Source of the DNA: Silene noctiflora
Taxonomy: Eukaryota > Streptophyta > Magnoliopsida > Caryophyllales > Caryophyllaceae
Length of the DNA stretch: 31,621 nucleotides
NCBI GenBank assembly: GCA_009801015.1
Contig: VHZZ01010124.1
Coordinates: 3,704-35,324, forward strand
Direction: 5' to 3'
Of the stretch, positions 22,901 to 31,621 are shown piece after piece; position 1 is the first letter of the stretch; each line of letters opens with the position of its first letter. The notes beneath the pieces are model-generated. The model searched no databases. It saw only the letters and a list, made by a program, of their open reading frames with translations, and was not told the origin of the DNA. The translations under genes and the position numbers were made by a program.

Positions 22901-25900
22901 CTTTAGCTTGAGAAAAGCACCAAGATGCATACGAAATCCAGGACTTCCCCATAGTAGGGCAAAGACGTGTAGCCAATTTTGTTGCTATTCCAGCTATTTC
23001 CTCGATAACTAAACGCGTGTTTGGTTTAAAGATCAGACTCTCTTCTACTGAGGATTCATTTCCTCCACCAGACTGGTTAAAGGTGGAGACAACATCCAGG
23101 ACAACATTTTCAACTTTAAAATCAGCATAATCCCGCCTCAACCAGTTCGAAAATTTCAGACATGCTTTGGCCTTCAGCTGATGATCAGGCATAACAAAAT
23201 CTAAGCTTTCTAAAGAGAGGAAACATGACTTCACATATGACCACATATGCGTAAATGCATCCATGAACTTGTTCTCAGAATACATCAACAAGATTTCTTC
23301 ATATGTCAAACTTGACAGTAGGAATTGGTGGTTACTTACCTCCAAGCAACTATTAATTTGATCCCTGAGATGGTTCTTGAAATGATTAGCCAAACCCAAA
23401 TTCCCCTGCTTGCGAGCCAAACCCATCAAATTCTTGCAGAGCTCCAACGTAACGGAGGATGAAGGTAGGATAGTTCTATACACCCTAAAAAGTTTCATCC
23501 ATGGATTACAATCCTGCTGGATAATACACATAGGCAGATGCACTGCTTGAAGATATGGATTCAAAATAGATGCCAATTGCTGAGGTTTATCCTGTAGTTT
23601 ATTAAGACTACAGTACCCTTCAAGTGTTTTTATGCAATGCAAGTGAATGGCAACTGGTGATGCTTCAGGAAATCCATCTAGAGGGAGAACTGTCAAAGTT
23701 TCATCCAGCATTGACTTGGCTTTCTCCAATTCATCTTGCACTAGATCCAGTTTGCCTTCAGTTTTATATAGCAATGCCTGCAAAAGCATCTGCTCACTCC
23801 TCTGCAATGCCAATTTTGGATCAAGAGTAAGTTCAGAGCTACTTTTGGGAGTTAAATCAAGGGACGCCCAAGCTGCCTGAATATCGCCCTCGTCAAAGTG
23901 CGAAAGCGCATGGATTGCATTTATTTCATTGCCTGTTGTGGTCATAGCACCTGAGTAACTTTTTCCAGCATGCTTCGCCCGTAAATTTTGTAGCTCCAGT
24001 AGCCAAGAATCAAGAGACCTCCAGTCAGAAATTGCAGCATAGCTTTCAATAACACGTTCAATTGTAAATTGTATGCCATCGGCTCCCACAGAACTAAGGA
24101 ATTCCTCTGTTTGCAGCGAAATAGTGAAAAAAGCGGCAGCTTTTTCATATTCTCCATTTGCTTGATGTACAAGACCACTGATCCACCAGAAAGGTCCTGA
24201 TGTCAGACTGTCCTCCGCTGCCTGTTGTCTTTCCTCAAGCAAATGAGAAAAGGTCAAATGCGCCCATTTTTGCAAGCCAATCAGAGCAGCAGATTCATGT
24301 TTCTTAGACAGAGCCAAAGCCATGCATCGCACAACACACATAACATCTCGAGCTGATTTAGACCTTGTTTTATATTGGTTATCAGTCATCTGTGTGTTTT
24401 CCCTCAAGGTGGACACCACAGTATTCTTGAGCTCCTGCAAGCGCAGAGAACTATACTGGATAACAGCATCATGACACTCCAACGCCAATCCGGCATTCAT
24501 CATTGGTTCACAAATACGAGAAAACCACTCCTCGCAGACCTTCCTGTTTGCCCGGAAGAACAAGGAGCTCTGCCGGGATGCGCATGGCAGTACAGATGAA
24601 CCCTCATAAGCATTGTATACATTCTTCTTCAAAGCTTCGACAAAGTCCAGTAGTAATCTCATTGGCAATAAACGTGTACCATTGGAGCCCATTATGCTCA
24701 AACCTCCATCATTATGCTCGGTAACTAGTTGAAGCATGTGCGCCACATCCAGAAGCATTCTCTCCAAAGCTGCAAAAGTCTGAGTTGGTCCTCCAAGGTT
24801 GGTCCTGAGACGGGTAGTTGTGCAATATCTAGCAGCTTCATGTATAGCCCACCATACACCAGCTAAGTTATTCACTAAGTTGATTCTTTCAAGAACATCG
24901 CCATCAAGTATTGCATCCCTCCATAGACTATTGTTACCACAGGAGCCTATTTCCTCCACTGGGCCTGGATTTAAGTCCTTCACACTGTTGCAATGTAGAA
25001 TAAGCCGTTGAATCCAAGAACAAAGAGGTGCCTTCCATCGTTGAGAGATGTAACTCAAAATAGAAACAAGTTGCTGTGGTTGCAGGCGCTGTGGCAGTTG
25101 CTTCAGGGCAAACACACCCCTCCAGTGCATGCCAGCTTGATTTCCTATCTTGCAGAAATTAGACCTGGACACACTAACCATACCACTATCTGATGAACCA
25201 TACAGATAAACAGCTACTGGAAGGAAATCAGAAAGATGTCTGACAAATGCACCTCTTACATTAGCATCTGAATCCCCAATCTTTTCAACAACAAATTCTG
25301 CCATTTGATGGAAGTGCTTGGGGTGGACAAGTTTTGCTCGTAAAATTACCCCAAAGACTACCGCCACTTGAAACCTCACTCTTGGTTCTCTGTCAAATCC
25401 AGCACCAAGTAAAGAGGATACTAGAGTCCACACGGCAGAACTATATCCAGGATCGTCACAAGGAACAACATTACCTCCCAATCTCTCATATATTCTAGTC
25501 ATATCCTCACAGAACTTGGATATCCAATCTAGGGCTTTCATTTTGGCGGCTAGGGGAGAGTTATCATCAAGGGCTTTCAAAGGAATACAACTGTATTTGT
25601 TTAAATGATTTATTACTATCCCTAAACATTTTGGAATGGTAAGGCTCGGATTCATGCAAATTTTATCTGTCTTCTCAGCAGAATCACTCTGGAATAGTTC
25701 AATGGAACACCTACTCAATAGCTCTACTGAAGTGAGCCTAACTAGAGCCTCAAGAATAGTCACTCGCAGCTCTAAAAAGCTTGCAACAGATGAATTGGAC
25801 GGGCACAAATTTGTCATTAGAAATGATGCCACTTTTTCTGACTTTTGGAGCAATAAACTGGCTGTGTCAGATTGGGTGAACAAAATATCTTCCTTTCTGG

Positions 25901-27642
25901 GGAAAACACAGCTTAGCAAAACGTTGAAATCAAATTTGATGAATGCACACAACTCCAGCTTTGAGTAGGTATCAGCATAGACAGAGTTGTTATCCACATC
26001 TCGATTGCCAAGGTCCCCACGCAGAATGCCGCTCAACATCCCTAACTCGTCAAACAATAAGTTGATGGAATGTTGGACAACTTCATCATTCCCATGCTGA
26101 AGCAAGAAAACATAAGTAGCAGCAGAGCTCGACGTCACTAAATGGTTAGGATGTAATCGCAGTTGAGAAATGGGAGCATCCCACTGCAAAATCTTATGAA
26201 CAGATGATGGGAGAAGGCCCAACTTTTGCAGGGACAATAACTGAAGATTAGTCTTCAAAACCCCATGAATCAGAAACGAACTAAGCCTCCCGTCTTTCAT
26301 AGGCTTAACAGAGCCATCAACATGTAAACTCTGAAACAAGACGTCAAGCGCAAGCGGATAAAAAACAGCAAACCTTTCACCTAAAATTTCAGCTAAGAGA
26401 GTTAAGCATCTCCAAGAATCTTGAATCCATTTCGACCACCCGAATTTCTTTCCTAACAAAGAAAGGCAGCACATCAACTGTGGGATGATGTTAATCAACG
26501 GGTCAATTATCTGGTGTAAGACATGCATCTCTAGCAAACCAGAAGCGGTTGACTGAAGGACAGCAGAAAAGCACGAAAAGAGCGCAAGAAGTCGGTTAAA
26601 CTGGTGTGAAGTGGCAGGAGTATCATCTTTAAGCAGCACATCCATATCACCTAAAAACTTAGACAACAAACCTAAAGGAAAATGAAGATTATTCGGCCAG
26701 TAATTCTGAAAATGCAGGAACGTAGCAAGAATAAGCCGCCTGTCAGAATCAGGAAGATCAGGAAGCATAGCCCATCCAAGAAGCAAGTCCACAATATCAA
26801 CAAAATGCGGTCGAAAACAGTTATAAAATTTCAACGAAAGAAGAGTAAAAAGAGGCAAGAGGTGAGGCAACAGATGAAGTGTTATTCGGTCATCCTCAAG
26901 CAGTTGTCGACAGGCTTTTAAAATCGAGAAAGCATATGTGTGGGTAGCCCCAGCCTCCGCAACACTAAGGAATTCACGAAGACTGTGTAAAGCAAGTATC
27001 AATGAACCATCCGTGGCGGTCACATTATTCAGCAATGGCAATGCCCAGGCAATGTAACGGCTAACCAGAGAATGCCCCGTAGAAGGACGTGGCATAGAAC
27101 ATAAGACAGCCGACAATGCCCCATAGGCGGTAGCGGCCGACTCACGCACTGAATACGACCTGCAATTCGACAGCCAACAACAATAAAAAAAAAACATTAT
27201 TCAGCAAGCAGTGGCGGAACTAAGGGGCTAGCAATATTGAATTAAATTAATCAGTGTGGCGGAACTAACGGCACTACCAGGGGAACGGGCAGGGGCACCT
27301 GCCCCTAAAAATCGATTTTTTTTTAATAGTTTACATTATGACATTAAAAGTTCGCCCTAAAATTAGTCATAACACATAAATAAAATAATACAGAGTACGA
27401 GAAAAGGGAACATACGGGTGGGAAATGAGTTGAGAGAGGGCTTGAAAGAGAAAAGCGGGGGAATGAGAAAGGAGGAGCGAGTTGGGAGGGTAAATGATGA
27501 ATCGGTGAAGCGACTTGACAGCAGCGACTCGTATCGACTCATCGGAGTCACCATCGCTTGACGAGTCGGCACCGCCTTTGCCGAGTGCGGCAGAGATAAG
27601 AGCGGCTAATTGTTGCTGCTGTTGATGATCAATTCCTTGCAT
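10986..27642 (-). CDS. SMG1: Serine/threonine-protein kinase SMG1 (PIKK family, nonsense-mediated decay), 16 coding exons, 3741 aa
   Basis: SMG1 phosphorylates UPF1 at SQ/TQ sites during nonsense-mediated mRNA decay. Exons in gene order: 27642-27416, 27159-22302, 21977-21789, 21730-21689, 20505-20391, 19993-18937, 18793-18346, 17119-17066, 16983-14157, 14063-13950, 13835-13705, 12835-12743, 12571-12302, 12222-11598, 11249-11174, 11085-10986. All introns are GT-AG and the total is 11226 nt in one frame. Residues 1 to about 1800 are helical HEAT/FAT-type repeats. The segment with VTVLWEELW precedes the kinase as in animal SMG1. TPHEKWFQDEY lies near 1869; the ATP-site lysine is in YLLKGREDLR (about K2002). 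The catalytic loop GLGDRHLDN (about 2179-2187) is followed by HIDYN (2199-2203), the SMG1 form of DFG. A long C-terminal insertion (about 2310-3475) and an acidic Ser-rich linker (3476-3683) lead to the FATC domain, which ends in YEGWTPWI. Length matches plant SMG1. Exon 4 (42 nt) is the least certain exon. No frameshift or stop was seen. Confidence 0.93.
12713..12736. repeat. Poly(A) run in a SMG1 intron
   Basis: A run of about 24 A on the plus strand (poly-T in the SMG1 transcript) lies a few bases from the 5' splice site of the intron after exon 12. Its length may be unreliable in assembly. It follows a short CAACAACAA stretch. Confidence 0.85.
13090..13370. other. GC-rich foreign-looking patch in SMG1 intron 11
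   Basis: Three consecutive 60-base blocks from 13141 to 13320 have 33, 31 and 28 G/C, clearly above the usual AT-rich intron. A plus-strand reading frame is open from about 13209 to 13445 with a protein-like composition, but I do not recognise the protein. The style resembles plant organellar DNA, so a nuclear mitochondrial insertion is possible; a captured gene fragment is an alternative. Confidence 0.35.
17120..18345 (-). other. Long SMG1 intron 7 (1226 nt)
   Basis: This intron separates the kinase-core exon from exon 8. It is AT-rich and I found no terminal repeats, coding remnant or RNA gene in it. Confidence 0.7.
20506..21688 (-). other. Long SMG1 intron 4 (1183 nt) with two small tandem duplications
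   Basis: The intron contains a near-perfect tandem duplication at 21191-21263 (units of about 35 and 38 bp, sharing GGATAAAGAGAC and GGAAGTGAGGCATGTTT). A second lies at 21440-21492 (25-bp units TAGAGCATCCATG..TCACAGTCAA with a period of 28). Nothing else is recognisable. Confidence 0.7.
27209..27312. mobile_element. hAT-like transposon remnants in SMG1 intron 1
   Basis: Two nearby ends, CAGTGGCGGAACTAAGG at 27209 and a GTGGCGGAACTAACGG end at about 27255, match the CARTGGCGGA terminus of the MITE at 2640. A perfect small hairpin AGGGGCA-CC-TGCCCCT follows at 27291-27306. No right terminus or target duplication was found. The exon 2 acceptor at 27160 is intact. Confidence 0.5.
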
Positions 27643-27645
27643 TGT

Positions 27646-27657
27646 TTAACTAACCAT
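27646..27657 (-). other. Minimal upstream ORF next to the SMG1 start codon
   Basis: ATG GTT AGT TAA ends three bases before the SMG1 ATG (27642-27640). It is within the predicted leader if the TATA candidate at 27702-27710 is used. It is too short to encode a functional peptide, but it places a terminating ribosome immediately at the main start. Confidence 0.45.
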
Positions 27658-27701
27658 TATTCTTCAGCTTTGTTTAGCTACGGAAATTGACCGTCTTCCT
27701 G

Positions 27702-27710
27702 TATATATAT
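27702..27710 (-). promoter_or_regulatory. TATA-box candidate of SMG1
   Basis: The sequence reads ATATATATA on the minus strand, 60 nt upstream of the SMG1 ATG. A start site about 30 nt downstream would leave a leader of roughly 30 nt. The Helitron at 27824 begins only about 115 bp farther upstream, so any more distal promoter sequence lies within or beyond a transposon. Confidence 0.4.
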
Positions 27711-27823
27711 GTTTGAAATAGGAGGGCCTTCGGCTGAAAAAGGAAGGTATGAAATGGAAACCCTCGTTACGGATAAAAACCTGTGACGGATCAAGTATTA
27801 CGGCCCTGTTCTTTTAAACTTAA

Positions 27824-28596
27824 CTAGTTTAGATCCCGCGCAATGAATGCGCGATATTTATAGAGTTCATATATTTTTGTATTACTTAATCATTCTAAAT
27901 TAACACCTCATTAATTTTTCATATTTCACGTCATTATATTTTGATATGACTAAAAAAATTGAACTGTAAAATTTTCCATGAAAACGGATAAAATTGAATT
28001 GTGAAATAAATAGGGTATCTCATTAATTGATATTTTTTTCGTTGTTGTATCTTGTTTCGAGCAAAACAAAATTAAAACTTAACATTAATCCAAAAATATT
28101 GAGTAATGTGATGACATGTATTTTTTTTTTTACAAAGTATTTTTTATACTACAAAGCTAATGGTTTATAGGTATATCATTTATACTTTAATTAAAATATT
28201 ATAGTTTAGTATTTAATGAAAATTAAATAGTTTGATAAAAAAAGATTAATTTTAACGAAAAGAATTATATAATGAAATACATTATAATTATTAATTTCCT
28301 TAATTAGTGAATACAATTAAATTATCGTAACTTTCTTATCTATTTCGGATTTTCTAACATGTGCCCTAGGGCACATGTTAATAATCTAATTAGGGAAATA
28401 TTGTTAAGAATATATCGTGATAAATTAGAGTTGAAACTCATATCTACCATAATTAGTGATATAATCTTGAAAATATTTCCCTATTTAACTTCTTATCCTG
28501 TGCCCTTAGGGCACATATTAGAAAAACCCTATTTCAAAAAATGTTTTTCTGGAGGGAAAATTCGTTAGTTTACGTATTCTTTTAGTAGATAGGGGA
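27824..28596 (-). mobile_element. Non-autonomous Helitron, copy C (773 bp), carrying a nested MITE
   Basis: On the minus strand it starts TCCCCTATCTACTAAAAGAA and ends CTAG. The 3' hairpin is perfect (CGCGCA, loop ATGAA, TGCGCG). It is flanked by host A (27823) and T (28597). Removing the nested MITE and its duplicated 7 bp leaves 584 bp, close to copy A. The CTAG end lies 182 bp upstream of the SMG1 ATG. Confidence 0.8.
28347..28528. mobile_element. MITE nested in Helitron copy C (182 bp)
   Basis: Terminal inverted repeats of about 30 bp begin GGATTTTCTAACATG and, from the other end, GGTTTTTCTAATATG. Each contains the palindrome TGTGCCCTAGGGCACA or a one-base variant. The left one sits in a perfect 26-bp palindrome at 28355-28380. 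The flanks share the 7-mer CTATTTC (28340-28346 and 28529-28535), a probable target duplication. A hAT or Mutator-type origin is possible; superfamily not settled. Confidence 0.7.
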
Positions 28597-29456
28597 TTTT
28601 AACTCATTTCTGTTCAATTCAGCTCTATTCAGTTCAGTCTAGTTTAGCTTCATTTTCTATACCTTCAAAGTAAGAACCCTAATTTCCCAAAAATTATCAA
28701 AGAAAAACCATAAATCTTGATCACCGGACATAAATAAAACAATTGAAGAGTAGAGCAAGCATAGATACCTGGCAGATTTGCGGTTTAAATACCATGAAAT
28801 CAAATGTCAAAGAACAATAAAGCACGAATTGGAAACTCTGACAATAATCAAAGTGAAAATTCTGTACAATCAATTGATGACCATTGTACTGCACAACTAA
28901 GGATTTGGTACAGCATAAATATGAAGGTAAGATTGGATTAGGTAGAATTAAAGGATAATAGTGAGTGGATATTGATAAGCAGGGGAGATTGAGCCACAAT
29001 ATTTGCAAATACGTTGGGGGTGGGCATGGATTTCATAAAATTCCAAATTCAAATCTTGCTAATTCTCCAAACGGTGAATTTGGAAATGAAATCCTCATTG
29101 CCAAACAGGCCATTAGAGAATTGCCAAAATAATAATTAACACAAGATTACAAATTCACAATATTTGTATACCGTCTGTAAAATTTAACATATTAAAATTA
29201 TGTGACTATTAAAATAATTTGATTAAACCGACTCATCAATTTAGCAGAAATAACCAAGAATTATAATCCAATCTCCAAAAATACACTATAATGTTAACAA
29301 AAAATGCAGAAAATCCAGAAATCAATGGAAGAGGAACATAAAAAATGAAAATAAAAAAAATACATAACAAATGCGAGTTCATATCAATTCGTTGAGCATA
29401 CATGCAAATGTTAAAAACAAAAAAAACAAAAAAAAAAAATTAAAAAAGAAACATAC
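28597..29456. other. Intergenic DNA upstream of SMG1 with minor repeats
   Basis: 28597-28660 contains repeated TTCAGTTCAG-like words and appears to continue the element interrupted by Helitron C, whose left part starts GGCCCTGTTCTTTT at 27803. A small inverted repeat has arms at 29027-29050 and 29076-29094. No coding sequence was recognised. Confidence 0.45.
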
Positions 29457-29640
29457 CAACGAAAATCTTGCTTCTTCAATTGGTGACAAAGATTGAAGGT
29501 TNAGGCAGAGGGATTTGAGAGAATGAATCAATGGAGTTTGAGAAAGAATCAGATTGATTGAGTAATTGTCTGTGAATATCTATGTGAATGAAAAGGCAGT
29601 ATAGGGTTTGCAATTTGGTAGCAAAATTGCTGAGTTTTGC
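29457..29640 (-). other. Orphan leader-like exon on the minus strand
   Basis: Read on the minus strand, this CT/A-rich tract starts with an AAACCCTA motif, contains no long ORF, and ends TTTTCGTTG followed by a GTATGT donor at 29456-29451. It looks like a non-coding first exon of a plant gene. No matching coding exons were found between here and SMG1, so it may be a relic separated from its gene, or a captured fragment. One N lies at 29502. Confidence 0.25.
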
Positions 29641-30269
29641 CATTCAAACCGATCCAATTACTTATTAGACGACAGATGTATATCAATATCTGATTCATAT
29701 CCAAAATTTTAAAATCTATATTCCATCCATTATACTTTTTTCAAACTCATACAGTCATACCGCTCCAAATCCATACCCGATCCACTATATAATCCGAAAC
29801 TTTATTTGACTACATAAAAAATTAATCTTAGAAAATAGAAAGTTTAATAAAGTCTAAATTTTCAAAAATATCCGATCGAATCGGGTTCGGACGTGAATGG
29901 ATCGGGTTTGGATTTGGTTCAGGTTTTTCAATAGTGGATATGGATATGGGTTTTTAATTAGTGGATCGGGGATGGGTTTTTAAAGGGTGGGTTTGGATCG
30001 AATTTTTTCCTTCTCTTTTGGTTTGGACCATAATTGTCATCCCTAATTCTGCACCTATATTACTCATTTCGCCATATTTTTCATTTTAACTTTTCAACTT
30101 TGTCCTTCTCTCTCTACAACATATTTCTAACATTATTTTGTATCGATTAATCGAAAATAAGTGACGATAACTTAAATTAGATATGAATTATAGTATTAAT
30201 TACCGATGAATTAACATAAAAATAATATTGAACTTAAGAATTAACGAAATTTTTATCTCTGTTAGCATT
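29641..30269. other. Intergenic DNA with a degenerate GGATATGGGTTT-type repeat
   Basis: About 29875-30005 contains several imperfect copies of words such as GGATCGGGTTTGG and GGATATGGGTTTTT, interspersed with their complements farther left (ATCCATACCCGATCC near 29770). This is an unclassified dispersed repeat. No gene was seen. Confidence 0.45.
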
Positions 30270-30790
30270 GATAACATAAACGATAAATAATAATAATTTA
30301 AATTGGGATAAAATTTGGCTATTAAGAACGAAAAACTTTAAGCGGCCATTATTTTGTGCTCGAATGTCCATTTTCGACGAAGTTTTTTCAAATCGCTTAT
30401 TTCGACGAGACGAACGCAATGGAAAAAAATGAAATGGTCCATTCATGTAAAACACGCAAATTGACCTAGGCCGAGTCATGTGGTTTACACGAAGCAACCC
30501 AGGCCAATTCGTGTAATCCACATGAACTGACCTAGGCCCATTCGTATGATTTACAGGAACAGACCTAGGTCAGTTCGTGTTTTTCACACGAATGGGCCCA
30601 CTTTCCAATTTTTATTTTTTTTACCATTGTGTTCATTTCATAAAGTTAAGCGATGTGAAGAAAAAAATCGTCAAAATCAGACACCCGGGCACAAAGTTAT
30701 GGTCGTTTGAATTTTTTTCGTTTCTAATCGTCATTTTTGTTTTTAATTTAATCGTTGTTGGTTATTAGTTATCGTATAATAATATACGAG
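30270..30790. repeat. Long imperfect inverted repeat (foldback element candidate)
   Basis: The left arm (about 30270-30450) and the right arm (about 30595-30785) are reverse complements at roughly three quarters identity. Matched blocks include CGAAAAACTTTAAGCGGCC on the left against the complement of GGTCGTTTGAATTTTTTTCG on the right, and GCAATGG against CCATTGTG near the core. The core is a 33-bp tandem array. No transposase is present. The outer ends are blurred. Confidence 0.6.
30452..30600. repeat. Tandem array of about 33-bp units, four full copies plus part
   Basis: Units start at 30452, 30487, 30520, 30553 and 30586 (spacing 35, 33, 33, 33), each beginning ACAxG. Most hold a CCTAGG centre within a palindromic setting such as TGACCTAGGTCA, flanked by GAAC/GTTC. 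The units are diverged from one another. The array forms the loop of the larger inverted repeat. Confidence 0.7.
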
Positions 30791-31621
30791 AATCAACGTT
30801 ACTAAAATATGTAAAGAATGAAAAGTGGTATGTAGGATTTTGATTTTTTGAACCTGTTTTGACTTTATTAATTTTTGAAGCGGGATTTTCAAATTTTGAA
30901 ATCGAATTTCGAAAATGGGAAAAAAAAAGGAAGTAGTGTATAAAGGAATTTTAATAACTCAGGGACAATAAGATAATATGTTAGGGGCGGAATGAGTAAA
31001 ACTATGAGCGGAATATAGCAAACCCCTTAGGAAGTAATTTATCGGCAATGTGCTATTGGACGTTGGGTCACTTAATGAATAGGAGAATTGACCCAAGCCA
31101 ATCTTGAAACAGTTGACATGTTTGTAATGTCTACTAATAACTGGCAAAATAAAAAGAAAAATAATGAGATTGAAAAAGTAACCACTTCTTATGTGAGAGG
31201 TCTCACAATACTATATTGTTGTTATCTTGAAACCGTTTGATAAGAGATTTTGTCTTACATTTGTAGGTGATTGCAAAAAGAGTTAGTTTAAATCAGTTTA
31301 AATGTCTTACATTTCTTATGGCATCTCTATAAAATTGTACTCCGTACTATTTTATTAATATTGAAGTATAGAGTTTGATAAACATTTCCTCACATATATG
31401 GTATGTACGGGTCAAGTTAAGGTTAAATAGAAGTTGAATTCACACCTTTTACTCAATTATTTATTTTCATTAAAAATATATGACTATTCTTAGTTTTCGT
31501 AATTATTTAGTTTAATATGGAGTATTTGACATTAGTAAGACTACACATTAGCTAATTTAATATATTCAATATCATGTTAGTAAACAAAATATTTATCGGT
31601 TGTTACACGTACATGACAAGA
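30791..31621. other. AT-rich intergenic DNA to the right edge
   Basis: No gene or complete element was seen. A short near-palindrome, TGTGAGAGGTCTCACA, lies at 31193-31208 and resembles one in the SMG1 intron at 22242-22258. Confidence 0.5.

Noticed and set aside
28721-29008. 95-aa minus-strand ORF upstream of SMG1
   Set aside because: Composition looks like translated non-coding DNA, and a leader-like, intron-like setting explains the openness.
30452-30600. CRISPR-like appearance of 33-bp repeats at regular spacing
   Set aside because: The units are contiguous and diverged with no unique spacers, and the DNA is plant nuclear; it is a tandem array inside an inverted repeat.

Overview
The window is nuclear DNA of a flowering plant, almost certainly a eudicot. 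The evidence is AT-rich intergenic DNA, GT-AG introns, two plant-type split genes and several plant MITE and Helitron families. The repeat style and a retained SMG1 gene fit many eudicots; a Caryophyllales origin is only an impression. Two ambiguous bases (N) occur at 456 and 29502.

Layout. 1-6061 is gene-poor and repeat-rich. It holds a leader-like stretch on the minus strand near the left edge, two short non-autonomous Helitrons (1119-1669 and 2165-2596), a hAT-type MITE with an 8-bp target duplication (2640-2809), a hairpin-rich AAGTCTT repeat (about 4865-5065), a Stowaway MITE (5410-5685) and a decayed relative of the hAT MITE (5822-5970). 6062-10290 is the first gene, on the plus strand: an extra-large G protein (XLG, closest to XLG1), eight coding exons, 929 aa. 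After a 695-bp convergent spacer comes the second gene, on the minus strand from 27642 down to 10986: SMG1, the PI3K-related kinase of nonsense-mediated mRNA decay, 16 coding exons, 3741 aa. Its exon phases close by hand from ATG to stop. 27643-31621 is again intergenic. It contains a third Helitron (27824-28596) just upstream of SMG1 with another MITE nested inside it, a leader-like stretch, and a long imperfect inverted repeat around a 33-bp tandem array (about 30270-30790).

The two genes do not form a pathway. XLG acts in heterotrimeric G-protein signalling (plasma membrane and nucleus, immunity and development). SMG1 phosphorylates UPF1 in mRNA surveillance. Both appear intact. Both have a very short upstream ORF directly next to the main ATG, which bears on translation and, for an NMD factor, possibly on its own regulation.

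I found no strong candidate for a wholly new system. The most useful second looks are the nested Helitron/MITE insertion at the SMG1 promoter, the foldback element with its tandem core, the GC-rich foreign-looking patch in a SMG1 intron, and the paired minimal uORFs. All splice sites were assigned by eye from consensus, phase and protein similarity, without transcript data.
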